From: Streptomonospora mangrovi
GTDB taxonomy: Bacteria; Actinomycetota; Actinomycetes; Streptosporangiales; Streptosporangiaceae
NCBI RefSeq assembly: GCF_027604915.1
Contig: NZ_JAJAQC010000067.1
Location: 1-34,297, forward strand
Direction: 5' to 3'
DNA: 34,297 nt
Shown: positions 26,357-34,297 of the stretch, one piece after another
How positions within the stretch are numbered: position 1 is the stretch's first letter
How the letters are laid out: the number at the start of each line of letters is the position of its first letter
Translations under genes and position numbers: made by a program
Notes under the pieces: generated by a model
Databases searched by the model: none
Told to the model about the DNA's origin: nothing
The model's input: only the letters and a program-made list of their open reading frames with translations

Positions 26357-28627
26357 ATGACAGCCGAGACACCCTCGCGGCCCCGCCGCCGCCGACCCCG
26401 CCTGTGGACCGCGCTCGCGCTGGTGGTGGCGGTCGCCTGGATCGCCGGCGCCGGCCCGCTGGGCTCCTTCGTGGGCCGCCTGAGCGAGGTGCAGAGCAAC
26501 GACCAGTCCGCCTTCCTGCCGCTCAACGCGGAGTCCACCGAGGTCGACGAGGTGCAGCGGGAGTTCGTGGAGGAGCGCGGCGCGCCCGCGTTCGTCGCCT
26601 ACTCCGCGCCCGGCGGCGTGGACACCGCCCAGGTGGAGGAGGACGCGCGTGCCATCGCCGGGGCCGACTACGTGGACGGGCCGGTGGTGGGCCCCCTCAC
26701 CGGCACCGAGGACGAGGACGTGGCGCAACTGGTCGTGCCGCTGAGCGAGGACGCCGACGCGGCCGCCGCGGTGGAGGACCTGCGCGCCCTGCTGGCCGAC
26801 TCCGCCACCGGGCCGGGCACCGACGTCCACGTGACCGGGCCGGCCGGGTTCGCCGCCGACCTCTCGGCCGCCTTCGCGGGCATCGACGGCACCCTGCTGG
26901 CCGTGGCGCTGGCGGCGGTCCTGGTGATCCTGGTCGCGGTCTACCGCTCGCCGCTGCTGCCGCTGGTGGTGGTCGCGGCCTCGGTCCTGGCGCTGGCGCT
27001 GGCGGCGGCCGTGGTCCACGCCGCCGCCGGAGCCGGGTGGATCGTGCTCAACGGCCAGAGCCAGGGCATCCTGTTCATCCTGGTTGTGGGCGCCTGCACC
27101 GACTACGCGCTGCTGCTGGTGGCCCGCCACCGCGAGGCCCTGGTGGAGCACCGGCGGCCCCTCGACGCGCTCGCGGCGGCGGTGCGCGGCACCGCCGCGC
27201 CGATCCTGGCCTCGGGCGGCACCGTGATCCTGGGCGTGCTGTGCCTGCTGGCCAGCGACCTGGAGTCCAACCGGAGCCTGGGGCCGGTGGCGGCGCTGGG
27301 CATCGGCGCGGCGCTGGTGGCGGCGCTGACCTTCCTGCCGGCGGTCCTGCTGCTGCTGGGCCGGGCGGCGTTCTGGCCGGTGCTGCCCCGCCACCGGCCG
27401 CAGGCCGCCGCCGGCGCGGCGGAGGCCGCGGGCGGTGCGGCCGGCGAGGCCGGCGAGGGCGGCGGGCGCGCCCGGCACCGGGTGTGGGCGCGGGTGGCCG
27501 ACCTGGTGGGCCGGCGGCCGCGCGCCACCTGGCTGGCCACCGCGCTGGTGCTGGTCGCCGGGGCCGCCTTCGTGCCGACCTTCCAGGCCGAGGGCACCTC
27601 CACCAGCGACATCTTCCGCACCGAGGTCGAGGCGGTGACGGGGCAGGAGGTGCTTCAGCGCGGGTTCGGCACCGACGCCGCCGCCACCCCGGCCGTCATC
27701 GTCGCCGACGTGGGCCGGGCCGAGGACATCGTCGCGGCTGCCGAGCGGGTCGAGGGCGTGAGCGCGGCGCGGCCGGTCTACCCCGAGGGCGAGGGGCCGC
27801 AGGGACCGCCCGCCGGCGCCCAGGGCGACGGCCCCCCGCCCGGTGTCCAGGGCGCAGAAGGCACTCCGGGCGCACCGGCCCCCGAACCGCGGGTGGTGGA
27901 CGGGCGAATTTTGGTCGAGGCCGACATCGCCGCGCCCGCGGAGTCGGCGCGGGCGGTGGAGATCGTGCGGAGCCTGCGCGCCGAGGTGCACGCCGTGCCG
28001 GGGGCGAGCGCCCTGGTCGGCGGGCCCGACGCGGTGCTGCTGGACACCGTGGAGACCGCCCAGCGCGACCTGGCCGTGGTGGTGCCGCTGGTGCTGCTGG
28101 TGGTGCTGGCCGTGCTGGTGGTCCTGCTGCGGTCGGTGGTGGCGCCGCTGCTGCTGGTGGGCACCACGGTGCTGTCGTTCGCGGCGGCGCTGGGGGTGGG
28201 CGCGGTGGTGTTCAACCACGTCCTGGGCCTGCCCGGCGCCGACCCGGTGGTGCCGCTGTTCGCGTTCGTCTTCCTGGTGGCGCTGGGGGTGGACTACAAC
28301 ATCTTCCTGATGACGCGCGCCCGCGAGGAGGCGGTGCGGGTGGGCAACCGGGCCGGGGTGCTGCGGGCGCTCACCGTCACCGGCGGGGTCATCACCTCGG
28401 CGGGGGTGGTGCTGGCCGCGACCTTCGCGGCGCTGGCGGTGCTGCCCGTGCTGTTCCTGCTGCAACTGGCGTTCCTGGTGGCGTTCGGCGTCCTGCTGGA
28501 CACCCTGGTGGTGCGGTCGCTGCTGGTGCCCGCGCTGGCGCTGGACATCGGCCGCGCCACGTGGTGGCCGAGCCGCCTGTCCCGCCGCGCGCCGGCGCGG
28601 GTCCCGCCGGGTCCTGCGGCGGATTAG
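26357..28627 (+). CDS. MMPL-family RND exporter
   Basis: A 756-residue MMPL transporter, a proton-driven exporter of lipids or other amphipathic metabolites. It has 12 predicted membrane segments in a 1+5+1+5 layout with two periplasmic-type domains. The proton-relay Asp-Tyr pairs are Asp249-Tyr250 (CTDYALLL) and Asp646-Tyr647 (VDYNIFLM), at nearly the same positions as in mycobacterial MmpL3. A Gly/Pro/Gln-rich insert of about 40 residues (roughly 474-515) sits in the second extracytoplasmic domain. The gene is divergent from marR, and its stop overlaps that of the convergent PKS gene (28624-28627). The substrate could be the polyketide, inferred from location alone. ATG 26357 has GGAAGG 12 bp upstream. 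Confidence 0.9.
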   Translation: MTAETPSRPRRRRPRLWTALALVVAVAWIAGAGPLGSFVGRLSEVQSNDQSAFLPLNAESTEVDEVQREFVEERGAPAFVAYSAPGGVDTAQVEEDARAIAGADYVDGPVVGPLTGTEDEDVAQLVVPLSEDADAAAAVEDLRALLADSATGPGTDVHVTGPAGFAADLSAAFAGIDGTLLAVALAAVLVILVAVYRSPLLPLVVVAASVLALALAAAVVHAAAGAGWIVLNGQSQGILFILVVGACTDYALLLVARHREALVEHRRPLDALAAAVRGTAAPILASGGTVILGVLCLLASDLESNRSLGPVAALGIGAALVAALTFLPAVLLLLGRAAFWPVLPRHRPQAAAGAAEAAGGAAGEAGEGGGRARHRVWARVADLVGRRPRATWLATALVLVAGAAFVPTFQAEGTSTSDIFRTEVEAVTGQEVLQRGFGTDAAATPAVIVADVGRAEDIVAAAERVEGVSAARPVYPEGEGPQGPPAGAQGDGPPPGVQGAEGTPGAPAPEPRVVDGRILVEADIAAPAESARAVEIVRSLRAEVHAVPGASALVGGPDAVLLDTVETAQRDLAVVVPLVLLVVLAVLVVLLRSVVAPLLLVGTTVLSFAAALGVGAVVFNHVLGLPGADPVVPLFAFVFLVALGVDYNIFLMTRAREEAVRVGNRAGVLRALTVTGGVITSAGVVLAATFAALAVLPVLFLLQLAFLVAFGVLLDTLVVRSLLVPALALDIGRATWWPSRLSRRAPARVPPGPAAD

Positions 28628-31600
28628 GAGCCGGCGCCGGGGGCCGCGCGGGCGGTCCAGGCGGCCACGGCGGCGGCGGTGGCCCCGGCGTGGCCCTCCA
28701 GCATGGTGAGGTGGTCGCCGGGGACGTCGAGGGCGTCGTGGGGCAGCGGCCAGGTGAAGTGCCACAGTGCGGCGTCCTGGGGGGCGCCGCGCCGGTCGGG
28801 CACGGGGGCGGCCGGGCGCACCAGGGCGGTGGGCACGGTGACCTTGCGCGGCGCCCATGCGGCGAACAGGTCCAGGTAGCCGGCCATGGCGGTGGCGCGG
28901 GCGGCGTCGGCCAGGTCCAGTTCGGCGTCGCGGGCCATGATCCCGGTCTCGATGATGGGCAGCAGGACCGGGGCGCCCGGCAGCGGGGTGTCCAGCAGGA
29001 CCAGCCCGGCGGGGCGGTGGCCGCGCCGCTCCAGGCGCTCGGCGACGGCGTGGGCGATCCAGCCGCCCGAGGAGCGGCCCACCAGCACGCCGGGGTCGGC
29101 GCCGCACACCCGCAGCACCGCGTCGGCCTGGGCCTCCACCACCGCCTCGACGCCGCCGGGCAGGGGCTCGCCGGCGGCGAAGCCCGGGTGCGGCAGGACC
29201 GCCGTCTCGTGGCGGCCGCGCAGCGCGGCGGCGAAGCGGGCGTACTCGTGGGCGCCGGAGATCATCACCAGCGACGGGAAGCAGATAAGGCGCGGCCGGC
29301 CGGGGGCGGGCGGGGCCAGGCGCACGGGCTCGGGCGGGGCGCCGAGGTCGGCGGGGGTCTCGAAGACGGGGCGCAGCCGGGCGGCGGCGCGCAGCAGGTC
29401 CAGCCCTTCGGCGGTCCGGCCGGTGGCGCAGGAGCGGCGGAACAGCGCCACCACCCCGTCGTCGCCGGAGGCCGGGGGCGCGGCGCCGGGGGCCGGGGCG
29501 GGCGCGGGAGGCGCGGCGGCGTCCGGTGCGGCGGAGGGCGCGCCGGCGTCCGCGCGGGATTCGGCGCGCCCGCCGAAAGGTGCGGGCGCGGCGCCGGGGG
29601 CTGCCGCCGGGTTGGCGAGCTGCTCGGCGAGGTGGTCGGCCAGGGCGGCGGGCGTGGTGCGGCTGAACACCAGGCCGGCGGGCAGCCGCAGGCCGGTGGC
29701 CGCCGCGAGCCGGTTGCGCAGCTCGACGGCCGTCAGGGAGTCGATGCCCAGTTCCAGGAACCGGTGGTCGGGGCCGACGGCGGCGGTGTCGGGGTGGCCG
29801 AGGACATCGGCGGCCGCGCGGCGGACCAGGTCGAGCAGGGCGGCGCGGCGCTCGCCGGGCGCGCGGGCGGCCTGGGCGCGCCGGGCCGCCTCGGCGGGTC
29901 CGGCGGGCTCGGCGCCCTGGGCGGCGCCGCGCCGGGGCGGGCGGACCAGCGCGCGAAACAGCGGCGGCACGGTGCCGGCGCGCCGCGCCGCCGCGCGCAG
30001 CCCGGCGGTGTCCACCGGCAGGGCCAGCAGGTGGGGGGCGCCGGAGGCCAAAGCGGTGTCCAGCGCCTCCAGTGCGCGCTCGGTGGACAGCGGCCCGGCC
30101 ACACCCAGGCGGCGCATGCGCGCCAGGTCGGCGGCGGTGAGGCCGGCGGTCAGTTCGCTGCGCGCGGCCCACAGGCCCCACGCGATCGAGGTGGCGGGCA
30201 GGCCGAGGGCGTGGCGGTGCTCGGCGAGGGCGTCGAGGTAGGCGTTGGCGGCGGCGTAGCCGGCCTGGCCGGGCGGCCCGAGGACGGCGGCGGCCGAGGA
30301 GTAGAGCACGAACGCGGCCAGGCCCCGGTCGCGGGTGAGGGTGTGCAGGTTCCAGGCGGCGCGCGCCTTGGCGTCGAGCACGCGGTCGAGGCGCTCGGGG
30401 GTGAGGTCGGCGACCACGGAGTCGGCCAGGGCGCCGGCGGCGTGCACCACGGCGGTCAGGGGGCGGTCGGCGGGGATCTCGGCGAGCAGGGCGGCGAGCG
30501 CGTCGGCGTCGGCGGCGTCGCAGGCGCGCACCTGGACCTCGGCGCCCAGGTCGGCCAGCTCGGCGGCCAGGCGGCCGGCGCCGGGCGCCCGGTCGCCGCG
30601 CCGGCCGGCCAGCACGAGGCGGCGCACCCCGTGGCGGCGCACCAGGTGGTGCGCGGTGAGGGCGCCGAGGCGGCCGGTGCCGCCGGTGATGAGGACGGTG
30701 CCGCGCGGGTGGAGCGGCGCCGGGGGCCGCAGCACGAGCTTGCCGGTGCTGCGGCCCTGCTGGAGGCGGCGGAACGCGTCGTGGGCGCGGTGCAGCGGCC
30801 AGGCGGCGGCGGGCAGGTGGGGCAGCGCGCCGGAGTCGAGCAGGGCGACGACCTCGGCGAGCGCGGCCTGGAGGCGTTCGGGGGCCAGGGCGTCGATCCG
30901 GAAGGCGCGGTAGGCGGTGCCGGGGTGGGCGGCGGCGACGTCCTCGGGGCGGCGCACGTCGGTGGCGCCGATCTCGATGAAGCGGCCGCCGGGGGCGAGC
31001 AGGCCCAGGGAGGCGTCGACGTGTGCGCCGGTGAAGGCGTTGAGGACGACGTCGAGGCCGGCGCCGCCGGCGGCCGCGAAGCGGTCGGCGTAGTCGAGGG
31101 TGCGGGAGTCGGCGATGCGGTCCTCGGCGATCCCGGCGGCGCGCAGCAGGGGCCACTTGGCGTGGCTTGCGGTGCCGTAGACCTCGGCGCCGAGGTGGCG
31201 GGCGAGGTGGACGGCGGCGAGGCCGACCCCGCCGGCGGCGGCGTGCACCAGCACCTTCTCGCCGGGGCGGACGGCGGCGAGGTCGACGAGGGCGTGGTAG
31301 GCGGTGAGGTAGGCCACGGGCGCGGCGGCGGCCCGCACGTCGGTCCAGGCGGCGGGCACGCGGGCCAGGAGGCGGCGGTCGGCCACGCCGTGGGTGCCGA
31401 AGGAGCCGTGCATGATGCCGGCCACCCGGTCGCCGGGGAGGAGGTCGGTGACACCGGGGCCGGTCTCGGTGACGACGCCGGCGCACTCGGCGCCGAAGTC
31501 GTGGCGGCGGGGGAAGACGCCGAGGGTGGTCATCACGTCGCGGAAGTTGAGCCCGGCGGCGCGCACCGACACCCGCACCTCGCCGTGGCGCAGGGGCCGG

Positions 31601-34297
31601 CTCGCGGCGGGGTTGGCCACCGCGCGCAGCCGCGTGGTGCCGTCGCCGCGCGGCTCCACCCGCCAGGGCGCCGCGCCGTGGGGCGGCAGCAGCCGGTCCC
31701 CGGCGGCGGCGTCCACCATCCGGGGCGCGAGCAGCCGCCCGCCGCGCACGGCGACCCCGGGTTCGCCGGAGGCGAGGGCGGCCGGCAGCGGGACCGGTCC
31801 GGGCGGGGCGTCCGAGGTGTCCGCCGGCAGCGGGACCGGTCCGGGCGGGGCGTCCGAGGTGTCCGCCGGCAGGTCCACCAGCGCGAACCGCCCGGGATGC
31901 TCGCTCTGCGCCGCCCGCACCAGCCCCCACACGGCGGCCCCGGCCAGGTCGAGCCGCCCGCCGGCGGTTTCGGAATGCTCGGAACCGGTGGGGACCGCGC
32001 CCTCCCGCATGGCGGTGGGCCACGTCAGCGCCCCGCTCGGTGCGGGCTCAAGGTCCCCGGGTGTCGGGGCGGCCGCGCGGGTGAGGACGGCGAGGGTGGA
32101 GTCGGCGAACCGCTCGTCGGCGAGCCAGTCGCGCACCACGGCGGTGGTGCGGTGCAGGACCGCGCGCACGGCCTCCGCGTCCACGGCGGGCGCGGCGGGC
32201 GCGAGCAGCACGGTGCGCGGCACCGGTCGGCCGCCGTCAACGGCGGCGCGGAGCGCGGCGAGGTCGGGGAAGCGCTCGATCTCGGGGTCCAGGCCGTCGA
32301 GCGCGGTGTCGGGGCCGACGCACGCGCACTCCCGGGCGGGCAGCGGCTCGGGGACGGCGACGGGCACCCAGTCCACGCGCAGCAGCGCACCGCTGAGCCC
32401 GGCCGCGCCGCCGCCCGGCGACTCCGCGAGGGGACGGGAGGTCAGCGACTCCACGGTGACGACCGGCGCCCCGTCCGGGTCGGTCGCCTCCACGCGCACC
32501 GCGCCGTCACCGGCCGGCGACAGCCGCACCCGCAGGGCGACCGCGTCGGCGGCGTGCAGGCGCACCCCCTCCCACGCGAACGGCATCCGCACCGCCGGCC
32601 GCGCCGGACCCGGTGCCGCCCCCGAGGCGTCCTCCTCGGCCGGAACCGGGGTCGCGCCGGTCCCTGCCGAAGCGGGTTCCGCGCTGCTGGTCGCAGGGAA
32701 GCCGGCCGGACCGGCGTCCTCCCCCGGCACGCGCACCGCCGGTTCGCGGGCCGTGTCGGGCGCACGCCCGGCTCCGCCGTCCGCGCCGGTGTCCTCGGCC
32801 AGCAGCAGGGGGTGGAGGGCGGCGTCGAGGAGGGCGGGGTGGAGGGCGAAGCCGGGGGCCTCGGGGCGGCGGTCGGCGGGCAGGGCCACCTCGGCGTAGA
32901 GGTCGGCGCCGTGGCGCCAGGCCGCGCGCAGCCCTCGGAAGGCGGGGCCGTAGCGGTAGCCGCGCCGGGCGAGGCGGTCGTAGCAGTCGGCCAGCGGCAG
33001 CGGAACGGCTCCCTCCGGCGGCCGGGTCGCGGCGGGGGCCGGCCCCTCCCCCTCCCTCCCCTCCTGCGGTGCCTCGGGGGCGAGCACGCCTTCGGCGTGC
33101 AGGGTCCACTCCCCTTCACCGGCGCCCACGTCAGCGGCGCGCGGCCGGCTGTGGATGCGCACCGGCCGGTGCCCGTCCTCGTCCGGCGCCGCCACGCCGA
33201 CCTGGATCTGGAGGCGGCCGCGCTCGGGCAGCCGCACGGGCGCGAGCAGGGCCAGTTCGCGCACGTGCGGGCAGTCGGCGCGGTCGCCCGCGTGCAGTGC
33301 GAGGTCGGCCAGGGCGGTGCCCGGCAGCAGGGCCGCGCCCTCCACGGCGTGGTCGGCCAGCCAGGGCAGCCGGTGCGGGGCGACCTCGCCGGTCAGCAGG
33401 AGCGCGCCGGTGGCCGCGTCGGTGACGGCGGCGCCCAGCAGCGGGTGCGGTTCGGTGTCGAGCCCGGCGGCGGCCGCCGCGTCCGCGTCCGCCGGCCGCT
33501 CCGCCCAGAAGCGGCTGTGCTGGAAGGCGTAGGTGGGCAGGTGCACGGTGCCCGCCGGGCGGCCGGAGTACACGGCCCGCCACGACGGCGCGGCGCCGTG
33601 GACGTGGGCGTCGGCCAGGGCGGCGGTGAAGGCGGCGGGGCCGCCCTCGCCCCGGCGCAGGGTGCCCACCACCCGGGCCGCCGCGTCCTCACGGCCGGCG
33701 GCCTCCAGGGTGCGCGCCAGGGCGGTGCGCAGGACAGGGTGCGGGCTGATCTCCACGAACACGGCGCGGCCGAGGTCGGCGGCGGCGCGCACGGCCGCCT
33801 CGAACAAAACCGGGCGGCGCAGGTTGGCGTACCAGTACTCGGGACCGAGGCAGGTTCCGTCGACGGCCGCGCCCTCCACCGTGGAGAGGAACGGGACCTC
33901 GGCCGGGCGCGGGCTGATCCCGGCGAAGGCGTCCAGCAGCGGGCGGCGCACCGGCTCGACGTGGGGTGAGTGGGAGGCGAACGCGGAGCCGACCTCGCGG
34001 GTGTCCACGCCCTCGGCGGCGCAGGCCGCCGCCAGCTCGGCGAGGGCGGGCCGGTCTCCGGCGACCACCACGGCTTCGGGGCTGTTGACGGCGGCCACGG
34101 TGAGCCGCCGGCCCCAGGGGCGCAGGCGCGCGGCGGCGTCGGCGTGGGGCAGGGCGACGACGAGCAGCCCGGTGGTGGGGGTGAGCGGGGCGCACAGGCG
34201 GCTGCGGGCGGCGACGATCCGGGCGGCGTCCTCCAGGGTGAGGGCGCCGGCGACGTGGGCGGCGGCGATCTCGCCCTGGGAGTGCCCGATCACCGCG
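28624..34297 (-). CDS. Modular type I polyketide synthase, terminal module (partial, cut at window edge)
   Basis: The 5' end lies beyond the window, and 1890 residues are visible (numbering starts at the GTG codon 34293, which is internal). Domains in order: AT from its active site on (Ser5 in GHSQGE; FASH specificity motif, like the YASH of methylmalonyl-CoA ATs); DH (about 295-560; His315 in ADHAVEGAALLPG, Asp490 in LLDAALH); ER (about 875-1190; HAAAGGVGLAAVHLA at about 1015); KR (about 1198-1380; GGTGRLG, Ser1333, Tyr1346; LAD in place of LDD, probably B-type); ACP (Ser1519 in GIDSLTAVEL); TE (Ser1741 in GRSSGG, His1861 in GDHLTM). This is a fully reducing module followed by chain release, so it is the last of an assembly line. 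A 42-bp tandem duplication lies before the ER. Confidence 0.94.
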   Translation of the reverse strand, partial: AVIGHSQGEIAAAHVAGALTLEDAARIVAARSRLCAPLTPTTGLLVVALPHADAAARLRPWGRRLTVAAVNSPEAVVVAGDRPALAELAAACAAEGVDTREVGSAFASHSPHVEPVRRPLLDAFAGISPRPAEVPFLSTVEGAAVDGTCLGPEYWYANLRRPVLFEAAVRAAADLGRAVFVEISPHPVLRTALARTLEAAGREDAAARVVGTLRRGEGGPAAFTAALADAHVHGAAPSWRAVYSGRPAGTVHLPTYAFQHSRFWAERPADADAAAAAGLDTEPHPLLGAAVTDAATGALLLTGEVAPHRLPWLADHAVEGAALLPGTALADLALHAGDRADCPHVRELALLAPVRLPERGRLQIQVGVAAPDEDGHRPVRIHSRPRAADVGAGEGEWTLHAEGVLAPEAPQEGREGEGPAPAATRPPEGAVPLPLADCYDRLARRGYRYGPAFRGLRAAWRHGADLYAEVALPADRRPEAPGFALHPALLDAALHPLLLAEDTGADGGAGRAPDTAREPAVRVPGEDAGPAGFPATSSAEPASAGTGATPVPAEEDASGAAPGPARPAVRMPFAWEGVRLHAADAVALRVRLSPAGDGAVRVEATDPDGAPVVTVESLTSRPLAESPGGGAAGLSGALLRVDWVPVAVPEPLPARECACVGPDTALDGLDPEIERFPDLAALRAAVDGGRPVPRTVLLAPAAPAVDAEAVRAVLHRTTAVVRDWLADERFADSTLAVLTRAAAPTPGDLEPAPSGALTWPTAMREGAVPTGSEHSETAGGRLDLAGAAVWGLVRAAQSEHPGRFALVDLPADTSDAPPGPVPLPADTSDAPPGPVPLPAALASGEPGVAVRGGRLLAPRMVDAAAGDRLLPPHGAAPWRVEPRGDGTTRLRAVANPAASRPLRHGEVRVSVRAAGLNFRDVMTTLGVFPRRHDFGAECAGVVTETGPGVTDLLPGDRVAGIMHGSFGTHGVADRRLLARVPAAWTDVRAAAAPVAYLTAYHALVDLAAVRPGEKVLVHAAAGGVGLAAVHLARHLGAEVYGTASHAKWPLLRAAGIAEDRIADSRTLDYADRFAAAGGAGLDVVLNAFTGAHVDASLGLLAPGGRFIEIGATDVRRPEDVAAAHPGTAYRAFRIDALAPERLQAALAEVVALLDSGALPHLPAAAWPLHRAHDAFRRLQQGRSTGKLVLRPPAPLHPRGTVLITGGTGRLGALTAHHLVRRHGVRRLVLAGRRGDRAPGAGRLAAELADLGAEVQVRACDAADADALAALLAEIPADRPLTAVVHAAGALADSVVADLTPERLDRVLDAKARAAWNLHTLTRDRGLAAFVLYSSAAAVLGPPGQAGYAAANAYLDALAEHRHALGLPATSIAWGLWAARSELTAGLTAADLARMRRLGVAGPLSTERALEALDTALASGAPHLLALPVDTAGLRAAARRAGTVPPLFRALVRPPRRGAAQGAEPAGPAEAARRAQAARAPGERRAALLDLVRRAAADVLGHPDTAAVGPDHRFLELGIDSLTAVELRNRLAAATGLRLPAGLVFSRTTPAALADHLAEQLANPAAAPGAAPAPFGGRAESRADAGAPSAAPDAAAPPAPAPAPGAAPPASGDDGVVALFRRSCATGRTAEGLDLLRAAARLRPVFETPADLGAPPEPVRLAPPAPGRPRLICFPSLVMISGAHEYARFAAALRGRHETAVLPHPGFAAGEPLPGGVEAVVEAQADAVLRVCGADPGVLVGRSSGGWIAHAVAERLERRGHRPAGLVLLDTPLPGAPVLLPIIETGIMARDAELDLADAARATAMAGYLDLFAAWAPRKVTVPTALVRPAAPVPDRRGAPQDAALWHFTWPLPHDALDVPGDHLTMLEGHAGATAAAVAAWTARAAPGAGS
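31781..31872 (-). repeat. 42-bp perfect tandem duplication within the PKS gene
   Basis: The 42-bp unit at 31781-31822 is repeated exactly at 31823-31864, followed by the first 8 bp of a third copy. It is in frame and duplicates the 14-residue segment PADTSDAPPGPVPL in the structural linker before the ER domain. The lack of any substitution between copies points to a recent event or an assembly artefact. Confidence 0.95.

Noticed and set aside
26276-32023. A 1915-codon minus-strand open frame and a 2521-codon plus-strand open frame (26404-33969) across the MMPL and PKS genes.
   Set aside because: Both are Arg/Gly/Pro/Ala-rich translations of the wrong frame of strongly coding, very GC-rich DNA. 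The MMPL and PKS frames have clear domains over the same bases.

Overview
The window is about 34 kb of very GC-rich DNA with actinobacterial gene order: fabD-fabH-acpP-fabF, sufR-B-D-Rieske-C-S-U-T, a B12 riboswitch ahead of ribonucleotide reductase, and a modular type I PKS. GTG starts and promoters with little or no leader are frequent. The gene content suggests a filamentous actinomycete, perhaps Nocardiopsaceae, but the sequence does not fix the genus.

Layout. 1-3824: fatty-acid initiation and elongation operon (fabD, fabH, acpP, fabF), with hairpins on both sides of acpP and a strong intrinsic terminator at the end. 4184-5338: a degenerate EAL-domain protein with a CBS-like C-terminus, convergent with an SGNH/GDSL hydrolase (5394-6422). 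6686-7126: SseB-family protein. 7527-9611: a 694-residue protein of unknown function with a sigma-region-4-like helix-turn-helix. 9659-9706: a perfect 22-bp hairpin separates this gene from the convergent suf operon. 9727-16386 (minus): complete SUF iron-sulfur assembly operon led by its own [Fe-S] repressor, with a matching SufR operator in front. 16645-18814: ABC-2 exporter (ATPase and permease) and a small membrane protein. 18869-20089 (minus): arginine deiminase. 20214-21218: EamA/RhtA-type exporter.

21339-25415: ribonucleotide reductase under a putative NrdR box and a cobalamin riboswitch. The small subunit carries the class Ic signature: Phe replaces the radical Tyr, and the whole metal-ligand set matches the Chlamydia Mn/Fe enzyme. 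The large subunit has lost the first part of its ATP-cone. This would make a metal-dependent, oxygen-dependent reductase a backup that is shut off when B12 is available, presumably with a class II enzyme elsewhere in the genome.

25551-28627: a divergent MarR regulator and MMPL exporter pair with a palindromic operator in the promoter. 28624-34297 (minus, cut by the window edge): the last module of a modular PKS, AT(partial)-DH-ER-KR-ACP-TE, with methylmalonyl-type AT motifs and a 42-bp in-frame tandem duplication. Its stop codon overlaps that of the MMPL gene. The MarR/MMPL pair is a plausible export and regulation unit for the polyketide, but this is inferred from position only.

No tRNA, rRNA, CRISPR array, insertion sequence or integrase was recognised.
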